Part shown: piece after piece, positions 8,408 through 17,786 of the stretch | How the letters are laid out: each line of letters starts with the position of its first letter | Position numbering within the stretch: position 1 is the first letter of the stretch | Origin: an uncultured Eubacterium sp. | Lineage (GTDB): Bacteria > Bacillota > Clostridia > Lachnospirales > Lachnospiraceae | Assembly (NCBI GenBank): GCA_947384955.1 | Contig: CANDJC010000021.1 | Span: forward strand, 1-48,652 | Length of the DNA: 48,652 nucleotides | Direction: 5' to 3' | Program-made: the position numbers and the translations under genes | The notes under the pieces: model-generated | What the model saw: only the letters and a program-made list of their open reading frames with translations | Told to the model about the DNA's origin: nothing | Database searches by the model: none

Positions 8408-9277
8408 TCATTGAAAAAGCCCCCGGAACAGTTCGCGAATCCCCTGCCTGTCAGGTTCAATCACAGGTTCTCCGTCAATCAGACTCTGTGCCAGCCTTTC
8501 AAAAGCCCGTACAGATTTTGCATTCGGCACGCTTAAGGAAACGATTCTCTGCGCCCGCACGGATTTTTCCAGCATAATATCCTGCGGTATCGTTCCAAAG
8601 AAATGTACCTCTCCCTGAAGAAACTTCGATATCACGGAACTGAGTTTTTCATAAACAGTCTGTCCGTCCTCCGGTGATACCGTCCGGTTTACGACTACTT
8701 CTATATTTGTACTGTGGCGGACAAAGCCCGGATTTCCGTACAGTGCTTTAATCAGGGAGTAAGAATCCGTCAGAGAGCTTGGCTCCGGCGTCAGCACTAA
8801 AAGAACCTCCGGGCTGGAAGTTACAAATTCCATGACATTGTTTGCGATGCCCGCGCCGGTATCAATTAAAATAAAATCTGTCAGTCCGTCTAACTCTCCC
8901 ATACTGTTGACCAGCCTGGAAAGCTGGTTTTTTGTTAAATTGTTCATTCCGGTAATCCCGTTGCCGCCAGAGATAAATCCGATTTCCATAGGACCTTCGG
9001 TAATAATTTCTTTCAGTTTCTTGCCATGGTATATCAAGTCACTCAGATTATATTTCGGTATTGCACCAAACATAACCTCAACATTTGCAAGGCCCATATC
9101 CGCATCAAAGATAATAACCTTTTTCCCCATTTTGCGCAGCTGGACTGCCAGGTTTACAGCAATGTTCGATTTGCCAACCCCGCCCTTACCACTGGTTATT
9201 GTGATAACTCTTGCTTTGGATACAGAACGGGCCTGTTTTGATTTCACCACGTTTCTCAGTTGTTCTGCCTGATCCAT
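8408..9277 (-). CDS. flhG: MinD-like ATPase FlhG (YlxH), flagellar number/placement
   Basis: The protein has 289 residues. It is a ParA/MinD-family ATPase with a deviant Walker A (SGKGGVGKSNIAVNLA, about residues 29-44), switch I/II with IIFDADMGLANVEVMFG, and ILIDTGAG. FlhG works with FlhF to set flagellar number and position and to assist C-ring assembly. ATG at 9277 is preferred because GGAGG lies 9 bases upstream; a TTG at 9283 is only 3 bases from it and would overlap flhF's stop. It immediately follows flhF, as usual. Confidence 0.95.
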   Translation of the reverse strand: MDQAEQLRNVVKSKQARSVSKARVITITSGKGGVGKSNIAVNLAVQLRKMGKKVIIFDADMGLANVEVMFGAIPKYNLSDLIYHGKKLKEIITEGPMEIGFISGGNGITGMNNLTKNQLSRLVNSMGELDGLTDFILIDTGAGIANNVMEFVTSSPEVLLVLTPEPSSLTDSYSLIKALYGNPGFVRHSTNIEVVVNRTVSPEDGQTVYEKLSSVISKFLQGEVHFFGTIPQDIMLEKSVRAQRIVSLSVPNAKSVRAFERLAQSLIDGEPVIEPDRQGIRELFRGLFQ

Positions 9278-9279
9278 GC

Positions 9280-10596
9280 TCAATCTCCTCCAAGTAATTT
9301 CTTCACAATCTTTTGTGTATCGAATACCTCTATGTCATCCGGCACATTCTGTCCGTACGTTACATAAGACAAATCTGCTCCCGAGTACAGATGAATATTC
9401 AAAAGGTTTCCATAACATGAGGTCTCGTCCAGTTTGGTAAAAATCAGCTTATAATTTGCAAAGGTCTGATAGATATTACACATATCCTGAAGATCCCGGT
9501 ATTTTGTCGTCGCGCTTAATACCAGATATACCTCTGTCTGGTAATCCGGCGAAAGCACGCTGACCAGATTTTTCACATCTTCACACTGCGCCGTATTTTT
9601 ATGGGAAAATCCGGCTGTGTCTACTAATATCAGGTCACAGTCAGACAGGTTCCTCACCGCATCCTTTACCTCTTCCGGAGAGTAAACGATAGTCAGCGAC
9701 ATATCCAGAATATTCGCATATGTACGAAGCTGCTCTGTTGCTGCGATACGGTAAGTGTCTGCTGTAAGAAATGCCACCTTCTTTCCCTCATCCACTTTAT
9801 AGCGCGACGCAATCTTTGCAATGGTAGTTGTCTTTCCTACTCCGGTCGGGCCGATAAAAAAAGCTACCTTCGGTCCCGATTTTCGAAACTCAATCGGTTT
9901 TGGCTGTCCGAATTTCAATACCAGCTTCTGATATATATGTGACAGAATATAATCAATATTGCTTCCCTTGCTTGATATTTTCTCCAGCTCATCTAAAATC
10001 TGATTTGCATATTTTTCATGCACCTCGTTGTCTAACAGTGTCTGGTAGAGCATCTTTACAAAAGAAAATCCCTCCTGAGCCCGTTCTTCTTTTGTGCCAA
10101 GGCCGTCCTCCTGATTTTTTTTCTCAGCCGAGATACGGTCTTCTAAGAGACTCTGCAGACTGTCGAGCCTTTCTTCAATCGCGCTGGAGGGCACCGCCGC
10201 GGGCGGCTGGGGCTGAGGCTCCGGCGCGGGTTCGCTGCTTCCCTGTTTCTGGAGCTGGCGCAGTACCATTTCTGCCTTTTCCTCCAGACGGTTTGAAGAC
10301 GGTGCTGTGACTGCCGGAATCTGTATCTTTTCATCTGCCGTCAGATTAATGCTTTCCGGCTTTGTTTCCTGTGCCTGGCTTTCTTTTGCTTCTGTCAGGC
10401 TCTTGGTGCTCATTTTGTCCAGCTCGTTTTCTTCAAGAGCGGCTGTTACCTCATAAGCGAGCCCTTTAAAAGCCCGGAACATTCCTTTTGGCTTTACCGT
10501 CTTTACACTCATAATTACGACGTCCGGGCCCATCTCTTTTTTTGCTTTCTCTATGGCTTCACTTTCGGTCCTTCCCTGAAATTTGTTTATTGTCAT
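9280..10596 (-). CDS. flhF: Signal-recognition-particle-type GTPase FlhF
   Basis: The protein has 438 residues. A basic/variable N-terminal B domain with a Pro/Gln-rich stretch (about 130-150) precedes the NG GTPase core: G1 FFIGPTGVGKTTTIAKIA (about 242-259), FLTADTYRIAATEQL, LILVDTAGFSH and FTKLDET. FlhF recruits early flagellar components to the assembly site. The stop of flhA directly abuts this ATG, and GGTGA lies 8 bases upstream, pointing to translational coupling. Confidence 0.97.
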   Translation of the reverse strand: MTINKFQGRTESEAIEKAKKEMGPDVVIMSVKTVKPKGMFRAFKGLAYEVTAALEENELDKMSTKSLTEAKESQAQETKPESINLTADEKIQIPAVTAPSSNRLEEKAEMVLRQLQKQGSSEPAPEPQPQPPAAVPSSAIEERLDSLQSLLEDRISAEKKNQEDGLGTKEERAQEGFSFVKMLYQTLLDNEVHEKYANQILDELEKISSKGSNIDYILSHIYQKLVLKFGQPKPIEFRKSGPKVAFFIGPTGVGKTTTIAKIASRYKVDEGKKVAFLTADTYRIAATEQLRTYANILDMSLTIVYSPEEVKDAVRNLSDCDLILVDTAGFSHKNTAQCEDVKNLVSVLSPDYQTEVYLVLSATTKYRDLQDMCNIYQTFANYKLIFTKLDETSCYGNLLNIHLYSGADLSYVTYGQNVPDDIEVFDTQKIVKKLLGGD

Positions 10597-12645
10597 TTAT
10601 GCTGTCACCATCCCTACTGACTGTAATTCTACATTAGAATCAATTTCATTATAAGACACTACGATCAGGTCTTTAAAATACTCTTCGGTCATTTTCTTAA
10701 AGTACATGCGCACAATCGGTGATGTAACAATGATTGGATTCTTTCCGAGATTTTCCAGTTTGGCAATTTCTGTTTCCACAGACGCCATAATCAGTTTTGT
10801 ACGTTCTGGATCTATTGTTAAATAAGCACCCTGTTCTGTCTGTTTTACAGAAGACATGATTTCCTGTTCAATATTCGGGTCAAGCGTTACAACGCTGGTC
10901 GCTTCATTCGGCATAAAATAGCGGTTCGATATCGCCCTCTTTAATGCCTGCCTTGTGTATTCTGTCAGCACATCCGTATCCCTGGAGGTCGCCGCATGAT
11001 CCGCTAATGTCTCAAAAATCGTTAAAAGGTCGCGGATGGAGATGCCTTCCGCCAGCAGGTTCTGCAGAACTTTCTGGATTTCCCCAATGCCTAACAGCTT
11101 CGGTACAAGCTCGTCTACAAGAACCGGATTATTTTCTTTCACATTGTCAATCAGGTTCTGTACATCCTGTCTTGTAAGCAGCTCGGCAATATGACTGCGG
11201 ATAACCTCTGTCAGATGCGTCGCAATAATCGAAGGCGGGTCTACCACGGTATAGCCAAGGCTCTCTGCCCGCTCCCTCTGGCTTTCCGTAATCCAGATAG
11301 CCGGCAGATGAAAGGAAGGCTCAAAGGTCGGAATACCGGTAATCTCTTCTTCTACATAACCCGGATTCATGGCCATATAATGGTCAAACAAAATCTCCCC
11401 TTCTGTAATCTGTATTCCTTTTATCTTGATGATATACTGGTTTGGATTCAGCTGGATATTATCGCGCAGACGGATAATCGGCACAACCGTGCCAAGCTCT
11501 AAGGCAATCTGCCTTCGAATCATAACCACGCGGTCCAAAAGGTCGCCGCCCTGGTTCACATCCGCTAGCGGAATAATCCCGTAGCCGAATTCCAGCTCAA
11601 TCGGGTCTACCTGCAGCAGGGAAACTACATTTTCCGGTTTCCTGATTTCTTCCGCCTCTTCTTCTGCCTGAGTCGTTTCTTCCTCGATAGCTTCTACCGC
11701 CATGCTCTTATCCATCGCACGTCCGACAATCAGATACACGACGCCGAAAGCGATAAATAATCCGGTATTTAACGGTGTTGTAATTCCAAGAAAGGCAAGC
11801 GTCATGCCTACCAGATACAATACCTTCGGGATTCCAAATAGCTGAGAGACAAGCACATCGCTGAAATCTGCCTCTTTGGAAGCCTTTGTAACCAGAATAC
11901 CTGTTGCAAGAGATATCATCAGGGAAGGCATCTGGGATGCCAGGCCGTCACCAATCGTAAGGATGCCGTACTGCTGGAGTGCATCTAATGCAGGAAGGCC
12001 TTCCCGCATCATGCCCATAACCGTACCGCCAACCAGGTTAATACCGGTAATTAAAAGACCCGCAGCCGCATCTCCCTTTACATACTTGGTAGCACCGTCC
12101 ATGGAGCCGAAAAACGCGGATTCCATCTGAATCTTTTCACGGCGGATTCTTGCCTCGCGGTCATCAATCGCCCCTGTATTTAAATCCGCATCAATTGCCA
12201 TCTGCTTGCCGGGCATAGCATCCAGCGTAAAACGTGCCGTTACTTCAGATACACGCTCAGAACCTTTATTAATAACAACAAACTGGATAATAACCAGAAC
12301 TATAAATATAATCGCGCCGACAATAATATCATTGCCGCCCACAAATGCGCCGAACGTTGCAACGACATTACCCGGGTCCCCAGTTGTCAGAATCAGTCTG
12401 GTAGAAGATACGTTTAATGCAATTCTGAAAATCGTTGTAAACAGCAGCAGGGTTGGGAAAAAAGACATATCCAGAACTTCCTGCACGAACAGACAGTTAA
12501 ACAGTACCACCAGAGCCAGCGAAATATTTAACGCCAGCATGACATCCAGTAATTGATTCGGGATTGGTACAATAAAAAACACAACCGCTGCCAAAAGATA
12601 AAGCGCAACGCCCACATCTGCTTTCTTCATACCTGTAAATCCCAC
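10597..12645 (-). CDS. flhA: Flagellar type III export gate protein FlhA
   Basis: The protein has 682 residues. The N-terminal half holds about eight membrane segments and the conserved FHIPEP-family signature region (VSEVTARFTLDAMPGKQMAIDADL, split here: residues about 132-155). The C-terminal half is the cytoplasmic nonameric ring domain that docks export substrates and chaperones. I keep the GTG start at 12645 (GAGG nearby); ATG five codons later at 12630 is an alternative. A 74-base gap separates it from flhB. Confidence 0.97.
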   Translation of the reverse strand: MGFTGMKKADVGVALYLLAAVVFFIVPIPNQLLDVMLALNISLALVVLFNCLFVQEVLDMSFFPTLLLFTTIFRIALNVSSTRLILTTGDPGNVVATFGAFVGGNDIIVGAIIFIVLVIIQFVVINKGSERVSEVTARFTLDAMPGKQMAIDADLNTGAIDDREARIRREKIQMESAFFGSMDGATKYVKGDAAAGLLITGINLVGGTVMGMMREGLPALDALQQYGILTIGDGLASQMPSLMISLATGILVTKASKEADFSDVLVSQLFGIPKVLYLVGMTLAFLGITTPLNTGLFIAFGVVYLIVGRAMDKSMAVEAIEEETTQAEEEAEEIRKPENVVSLLQVDPIELEFGYGIIPLADVNQGGDLLDRVVMIRRQIALELGTVVPIIRLRDNIQLNPNQYIIKIKGIQITEGEILFDHYMAMNPGYVEEEITGIPTFEPSFHLPAIWITESQRERAESLGYTVVDPPSIIATHLTEVIRSHIAELLTRQDVQNLIDNVKENNPVLVDELVPKLLGIGEIQKVLQNLLAEGISIRDLLTIFETLADHAATSRDTDVLTEYTRQALKRAISNRYFMPNEATSVVTLDPNIEQEIMSSVKQTEQGAYLTIDPERTKLIMASVETEIAKLENLGKNPIIVTSPIVRMYFKKMTEEYFKDLIVVSYNEIDSNVELQSVGMVTA

Positions 12646-12719
12646 CTTTCCTCAGTTAATTTTCTATGCTGATAAACGCAGTAATCCGTTTTTATTTTCC
12701 TTATGTTTATGCAAAACTT

Positions 12720-13847
12720 TTACAGTCTGTTCTTCATACGGTATACCGCAGCCAGAATTTCCGCAACCGTCTGATACAGCTCCGGCGGAATTTCTTCTCC
12801 GATTTCTACATTCGCGTATAACATACGCGCCAGCGGTTTATTTTCTACAATTTCTACATGCGCTTCTTTTGCTTTTTCTTTAATCTGAAGCGCTAAATAA
12901 TCTGTTCCCTTTGCCAATACGACCGGAGCCTCTGCTTTTTCGGCATCATACTTTAAGGCTACTGCATAATGCGTCGGGTTTGTAATCACGACATCCGCAT
13001 TCGGCACGTCCTGCATCATGCGCCTTTGGGAAGCCTCCCTCATGCGCTGCCTCTGCCTGCCTTTAATCTGCGGGTCACCTTCTGTATTTTTATATTCGTC
13101 CTTGACCTCCTGTTTGGTCATTTTGAGGTCATCTTTAAATTTCCATTTCTGATAAATGTAGTCTAAAATGGCTATGACAAAATAAGCCATCGATATTTTC
13201 ATTCCTGTATTAATGACTACCGAGCCGGAAAGCATTACCGCCTGCATCAGTGACATATTATACAGTAACAGCAGATTTCTGGAATTGTCTTTAATCGAAG
13301 AATAGGCAACCCAGGAAATCAGTATGATTTTTGCAATAGATTTTAATAATTCTACTAAGGATTCCTTTGAAAAAAGCCGCTTGATTCCATTCATCGGATT
13401 AAATTTCTTGAAATTCGGCTTTAAAGGCTTGGTTGTAACCTTCCATTTTACCTGCAGAATATTTATCACAACCATGGCAAAAAAACCGACTGCAAAAAAC
13501 GGCAGTACCATAAGCAGAAGCTCTGTCATGGATTTCTGCATAATCTGTGCCGCAGCCCGCCCGGTAAGCCCGCTGCGGTTTGCCGATACAAACTCCGGAA
13601 TCCGGCTGTAAAAAGTATCAAACAGGCCAATCAGCCCTTCTCCGAGATAAGACATCAAAACCTGAAGCAGGACAAATAAAATTAAAAGCCCCACTGCATT
13701 ATCCAGTTCCCTGCTTTTCGCAACCTTGCCGTCATTTCTGGCATCGGTAAGCTTCTTTGAGGTAGGCTCCTCTGTTTTTTCCCCGCCTTCCCCGTCTTTT
13801 GCAAACCACTGCAGGTTAAGCGGCATCCGCAATTGTTCGTTATTCAC
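12720..13847 (-). CDS. flhB: Flagellar export switch protein FlhB
   Basis: The protein has 375 residues. Four membrane segments (about 40-225) are followed by the cytoplasmic domain with the self-cleaving motif NPTH (VVITNPTHYAVAL, about 284-296). Cleavage between Asn and Pro switches export from rod/hook to filament substrates, together with FliK. The GTG start at 13847 overlaps fliR by 8 bases; ATG at codon 8 (giving MPLNLQWFAKDG) is possible. The N-terminal GEKTEEPT motif is typical of the family. Confidence 0.96.
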   Translation of the reverse strand: MNNEQLRMPLNLQWFAKDGEGGEKTEEPTSKKLTDARNDGKVAKSRELDNAVGLLILFVLLQVLMSYLGEGLIGLFDTFYSRIPEFVSANRSGLTGRAAAQIMQKSMTELLLMVLPFFAVGFFAMVVINILQVKWKVTTKPLKPNFKKFNPMNGIKRLFSKESLVELLKSIAKIILISWVAYSSIKDNSRNLLLLYNMSLMQAVMLSGSVVINTGMKISMAYFVIAILDYIYQKWKFKDDLKMTKQEVKDEYKNTEGDPQIKGRQRQRMREASQRRMMQDVPNADVVITNPTHYAVALKYDAEKAEAPVVLAKGTDYLALQIKEKAKEAHVEIVENKPLARMLYANVEIGEEIPPELYQTVAEILAAVYRMKNRL

Positions 13848-14628
13848 CTGTATACATCCCTTTTATCATATAAACAACCAGCCGCTTCATTTCCTGTGCC
13901 ACAGAACTTGCAACGCCCCCGATTAAGGATATTGCCAGATAAAGTACAATCAGGCCGATTAATACTTTCATCTGCATGCCGACTGCAAACATATTCATCT
14001 GCGGGGACACCTTCGCCATGATTCCAAGCACACAGTTTACTACCATCGTGCAGGCAAATACCGGAAGCGTAATCCGAAACCCCAGAATAATCAGAGAAGA
14101 CATATAGCTGATAATCCCTTCCAGCAGATAATCAAACTGGAACACCTGCTGGTTAATCGGTATCAGCTGATAAGACTCGCATACCGCACGGATAACATAA
14201 TGATACATATTCGTAGCCAGTAAAACCAGCATCGTCAGATAATTGTACATGCTGCCCGTAATGCTTTCTGTCATCTGTGTCATCGGATTAAATTCCTGTG
14301 CCATAGAAAAGCCAATCTGCATATCAATCAGAGAACCCGCAAACAAAACAATAGAATTACAGATATTGGCTGAATAACCGATCAGCAAACCCGTAATTCC
14401 TTCCTTAAGCACAATCACTCCATATTCCATTATTCCTGTGTAAGCAAGGTTCTGATCCGGCAAAACGCCTGTCAGCATAATCGCAATACAGCCTGCCAGA
14501 CCAATTTTGGTTTTAGACGGAACACCTCTTGTACTAAAAAAAGGCGCTGCAAACACACATGCAGAAATCCGTACCAGTATCAGCAGGAAATATTCAAATG
14601 TCTGTAACGAGTATGTTGCACTGACCAT
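13840..14628 (-). CDS. fliR: Flagellar export gate protein FliR
   Basis: The protein has 262 residues and about six hydrophobic segments; it begins with a family-typical FEYFLLILVRISACVFAAPFF segment (split: residues about 11-30). FliR forms the export gate core with FliP and FliQ. The conserved GFSMAQEFNPMTQ region is visible at about 107-119. AGGA lies close before the ATG. It follows fliQ by 18 bases and overlaps flhB. Confidence 0.96.
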   Translation of the reverse strand: MVSATYSLQTFEYFLLILVRISACVFAAPFFSTRGVPSKTKIGLAGCIAIMLTGVLPDQNLAYTGIMEYGVIVLKEGITGLLIGYSANICNSIVLFAGSLIDMQIGFSMAQEFNPMTQMTESITGSMYNYLTMLVLLATNMYHYVIRAVCESYQLIPINQQVFQFDYLLEGIISYMSSLIILGFRITLPVFACTMVVNCVLGIMAKVSPQMNMFAVGMQMKVLIGLIVLYLAISLIGGVASSVAQEMKRLVVYMIKGMYTGE

Positions 14629-14646
14629 GATACATTCCTATCCTAA

Positions 14647-14916
14647 CTACACATACAAACTAAAATCAGACCACAGCTCTACCATAAATGTGGACATATT
14701 ATTCAGCATCCATGCCCCGGCTAACAGCATGACTGCAAATACAGCCAGAATTTTCGGCACAAATGTCAGCGTCTGCTCCTGAATCGAAGTCACCGTCTGG
14801 AAAATACTGATAAGAAGGCCGACAATCAGCGAAGTCAGCAGCAGCGGAGCCGCAGTCAGTATAATCGTGTATACAGCTTCTCTGGAAATATCCATAACCT
14901 GTCCATCTGTAATCAT
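14647..14916 (-). CDS. fliQ: Flagellar export gate protein FliQ
   Basis: The protein has 89 residues and two membrane helices (about 16-38 and 52-75), with the family pattern SIFQTVTSIQEQTLTFVPK between them. It is a FliPQR export gate subunit. GGAGGAGA is placed 6-9 bases before the ATG. It sits between fliP and fliR as in most flagellar operons. Confidence 0.97.
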   Translation of the reverse strand: MITDGQVMDISREAVYTIILTAAPLLLTSLIVGLLISIFQTVTSIQEQTLTFVPKILAVFAVMLLAGAWMLNNMSTFMVELWSDFSLYV

Positions 14917-14931
14917 CGTATCTTCTCCTCC

Positions 14932-15771
14932 TTATGCTTTATAAAGAAATGTCCTGACCAGCTCACGGATAACCAGATTCCAGCCGTCTGCCAGCACAAA
15001 CAGCAGAATTTTAAACGGCATCGATATCGTTGTAGGCGGAAGCATCATCATACCCATTGACATCAGCACCGAGGATACCACCATGTCAATCACAATAAAC
15101 GGTATATAAATCAGAAAGCCAATAATAAATGCCGTCCGAAGCTCGCTGATAATAAAAGACGGAACCAAAACTGTAAATGGAATTTCATCTTTTGTTTCGT
15201 AAGTCACACCGGCAATCTCACAAAACATATTTACGTCTTTTTCCTGTGTCTGATTATACATGAATTCACGAAACGGCTGTTCTGCACGTTCCAGTGCAGT
15301 TTCCATTGTAATCTCACCCGCGTCAAGCGGCCGGATTACCTGTTCATTCACCTGTGAAAATACCGGCGACATAATAAATACTGTCAGAAAAAGCGCCAGC
15401 CCGACCATTACCTGATTCGGAGGTGATGACTGTGTACCAAGTGCAGTCCTCACAAAATGAAGCACAATAATGATACGGGTAAAAGAGGTCAGCATAATCA
15501 TGATAGAAGGCGCTAACGAAAGGACTGTCAGCACAATCAGCATCCGAATCGGCGCAGATATACCGCCTTCTTCATTCGGCCAGCTGATCCATAATCCATC
15601 ATTATAATCTGCGGGCGGCTCGTCCGGCTCTCTTGCGGAATCAAAGTTATCAATATTATCCCTTGCGGACGCATACGTATGCCTCTGACAGCAGAATACC
15701 AGACAAATAGCCAGCGCCACTATGGCAAGCATAAATGACGCCATGCAATATATTTTCTTTCCTTTACTCAT
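14932..15771 (-). CDS. fliP: Flagellar export gate protein FliP
   Basis: The protein has 279 residues. An N-terminal signal-like hydrophobic segment (about 9-26) and an acidic spacer (about 35-65) precede the FliP core with MIMLTSFTRIIIVLHFVR (about 95-112), ALGTQSSPPNQV and LVPSFIISELRTAF. It forms the export channel pentamer with FliQ/FliR. The ribosome site is weak, suggesting coupling to fliO 14 bases upstream. Confidence 0.97.
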   Translation of the reverse strand: MSKGKKIYCMASFMLAIVALAICLVFCCQRHTYASARDNIDNFDSAREPDEPPADYNDGLWISWPNEEGGISAPIRMLIVLTVLSLAPSIMIMLTSFTRIIIVLHFVRTALGTQSSPPNQVMVGLALFLTVFIMSPVFSQVNEQVIRPLDAGEITMETALERAEQPFREFMYNQTQEKDVNMFCEIAGVTYETKDEIPFTVLVPSFIISELRTAFIIGFLIYIPFIVIDMVVSSVLMSMGMMMLPPTTISMPFKILLFVLADGWNLVIRELVRTFLYKA

Positions 15772-15785
15772 TCTTACAGTCTGCC

Positions 15786-16169
15786 TTATTTTTTTGGAAG
15801 ATGATGTTTTACTTTTTCAAGAATGTCATGGAAACTTTCACCCATGTCAATCCTCTGCCCTGCTGTGCCTGCGGTATCTGTTTTTAACTGCTCCTTAGAA
15901 ATCTCGGTCAGTTTCTCCACATGATCCCTGCTGACTGCAATCACAAGGTATACATCTCCTGCTTCTATGATTTGTATGTAGCTGTTTGCTGAGATTTTCA
16001 ATGTCTCAATAATCTTAAGATTCTGATTATGCATCTGTCCCTGCTGATACCGCGCAATCCAGCGGGTTGTCAGCAAGGTGATGAGCAGTACAATGACAAA
16101 CAGGATTAAAATCTGAATCAGCTGTCCGACATTACTTAACCAGGAATCTGCAGAAACTGCCAGCAGCAT
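15786..16169 (-). CDS. fliO: Flagellar export assembly protein FliO/FliZ
   Basis: The protein has 127 residues. One membrane segment (about 18-38) is followed by a cytoplasmic domain with the family pattern LKIIETLKIS and GDVYLVIAVSRDHVEKL. FliO helps assemble the FliP ring. ATG at 16169 sits just past the cheY stop (TAA then AATG); a TTG at 16178 in the same frame would overlap cheY. Neither has a good ribosome site, so translation is probably coupled. Confidence 0.9.
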   Translation of the reverse strand: MLLAVSADSWLSNVGQLIQILILFVIVLLITLLTTRWIARYQQGQMHNQNLKIIETLKISANSYIQIIEAGDVYLVIAVSRDHVEKLTEISKEQLKTDTAGTAGQRIDMGESFHDILEKVKHHLPKK

Positions 16170-16170
16170 T

Positions 16171-16533
16171 TTAACCAACTACTTTTTTCACTGCTTCCAG
16201 CACGCGCTCTGCCTGGAAAGGTTTTACAATAAAATCTTTTGCGCCTGACTGGATTGCTTCAATAACCATCGCCTGCTGTCCCATAGCAGAACACATAATG
16301 ACACATGCACCCGGGTCTGCTTCTTTGATTGCCTTCAGAGCCTGGATACCGTCCATTTCCGGCATCGTAATATCCATCAGTACCAGATCCGGCTTTGTTT
16401 CATTATACTTCTCTACTGCTTTTAAACCATTCTCAGCTTCCCCGGCAATCTCGTAGCCGTTTTTCGACAGGATGTCCTTAATCATCATCCGCATAAATGC
16501 TGCATCATCACAAATTAAAACTTTCTTTGCCAT
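16171..16533 (-). CDS. cheY: Chemotaxis response regulator CheY
   Basis: The protein has 120 residues and a single receiver domain: D9/D10 metal-binding residues, phosphoacceptor D54 (LVLMDITMPEMDG), the conserved Ser in VIMCSAMG and Lys in FIVKPF. Phospho-CheY binds the FliM/FliY switch. ATG at 16533 has AGGGAG 10 bases upstream; the ATG at 16542 is nearly on that site and is rejected. It follows fliY, with its own candidate promoter between them. Confidence 0.95.
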   Translation of the reverse strand: MAKKVLICDDAAFMRMMIKDILSKNGYEIAGEAENGLKAVEKYNETKPDLVLMDITMPEMDGIQALKAIKEADPGACVIMCSAMGQQAMVIEAIQSGAKDFIVKPFQAERVLEAVKKVVG

Positions 16534-16590
16534 AATATACATTCTCCCTTATTTTCTAAAAATTGATGTCCTTGATGACATTCTTTTGCT

Positions 16591-16620
16591 ATTATAACAT
16601 ATAATCATGATTTTTAGCAA
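16591..16620 (-). promoter_or_regulatory. Internal sigma-A promoter candidate ahead of cheY
   Basis: On the minus strand, TTGCTA (16615-16620) and TATAAT (16591-16596) are 18 bases apart, and TGT just before TATAAT makes an extended -10. It lies between the fliY stop and cheY. The leader that follows contains a short ATGTC/GACAT hairpin and then a T-run, a weak attenuator-like layout. Confidence 0.6.
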
Positions 16621-17778
16621 TTATTTTATAATTTCTGTAATTCTTACGCCGAAGCTTTCTTCAATCACTACTACTTCGCCTTTTGCGACATACTTGCCGT
16701 TCACAAGCACATCAATCGGCTCGCCCGCAATCTTGTCAAGCTCTATAATTGTACCCGGTGCAAAATCAAGAATCTCCTGAATAGACTTCGTGGTACGTCC
16801 CAGTTCCACGGTGACCTCTAACGGTACATCCATAATCAGGTCAATATTTTCTTTCTGGAAAATTGCAGGATTAAAATCACCGGAAAAGCTCTGGAACTGT
16901 GCCTGCTGTACATTGACCGGCTGCTGCATCATTGGCTGCTGCATCATCATCGGCTGCTGCTGCATCATTGGCTGTCCCTGCATCATTGGCTGCTGCATCA
17001 TCGGCTGTGCCGGCTGCGGCGTTGCCTGCTGCTGCGGAGCCGGCTGCGGTGCTGCCTGCTGCTTCGGAGTCACATTTTCTTCCATATCTTTTGTCATATT
17101 CGTCTTGATGCATTCGCACATCTCTTTTGCAAACGAAATCGGATACAGCTGCATAATCGTACTGTCTACTAAATCTCCGATTTCCATCTTAAACGAAATC
17201 TTAATGAAATTCCCGGTTAAAAATTCATCAATTTCTTTTTCATCCAGGCTGTCTGTCATATCAATCAGATTTGCTTCCGGCGGGCTGATATCAATTACTT
17301 TATTCAGCATAGAAGAAAGAGAGGTAGCAGCTGAACCCATCATCTGATTCATTGCTTCGCTGATTGCGCTTAAATGCATTTCCCCTAATTCTACATCTAC
17401 ATTTGTTCCGTCGCCGCCCATCATCAGGTCCGTGATGACTTTTACATCCTGTTCCTTTAATACAAGAAGATTACTGCCGTCTAATCCGACTGTATAAGCA
17501 ATTCGGATAAACACACACGGTCTTTCATACTGGCTTACGATATCTTCCCAGGTAGCCATTGCTACAACAGGAGTGGATATATCTACCTTATGATTTACAA
17601 GGGAAAATAAAGTCGTAGCCGCCGTTCCCATACTGATATTGGCAATCTCTCCAATGGTATCCCGCTCGTCTGCTGTTACCTCTTCTGAAGATGCCGCCGA
17701 ACCAGAGGTCCCGCCTGCAGAATCCATGCCATTTTGAAGAAGGGCTGTTATTTCTTCCTGTGACAATACTCCATCCAT
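16621..17778 (-). CDS. fliY: Flagellar switch protein FliY/FliN with CheC-like phosphatase motifs
   Basis: The protein has 385 residues. It has an N-terminal peptide resembling the CheY-binding segment of FliM/FliY (VLSQEEITALLQNGM), a CheC-like domain with EIANISMGTAATTL (about 44-57) and EAMNQMMGSAATSL, a Gln/Pro/Met-rich low-complexity linker (about 220-285) built on QPMMQ-type repeats, and a C-terminal FliN/SpoA surface-presentation domain (about 300-385). FliY is a C-ring component that also dephosphorylates CheY-P in Bacillus-type systems. No separate fliN gene is in the window. Confidence 0.96.
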   Translation of the reverse strand: MDGVLSQEEITALLQNGMDSAGGTSGSAASSEEVTADERDTIGEIANISMGTAATTLFSLVNHKVDISTPVVAMATWEDIVSQYERPCVFIRIAYTVGLDGSNLLVLKEQDVKVITDLMMGGDGTNVDVELGEMHLSAISEAMNQMMGSAATSLSSMLNKVIDISPPEANLIDMTDSLDEKEIDEFLTGNFIKISFKMEIGDLVDSTIMQLYPISFAKEMCECIKTNMTKDMEENVTPKQQAAPQPAPQQQATPQPAQPMMQQPMMQGQPMMQQQPMMMQQPMMQQPVNVQQAQFQSFSGDFNPAIFQKENIDLIMDVPLEVTVELGRTTKSIQEILDFAPGTIIELDKIAGEPIDVLVNGKYVAKGEVVVIEESFGVRITEIIK

Positions 17779-17786
17779 AATGTTCT

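Noticed and set aside
7444-8577. Plus-strand frame of 377 codons opposite cheB
   Set aside because: It is an antisense shadow of the Ala-rich cheB coding sequence; CheB motifs on the minus strand are complete.
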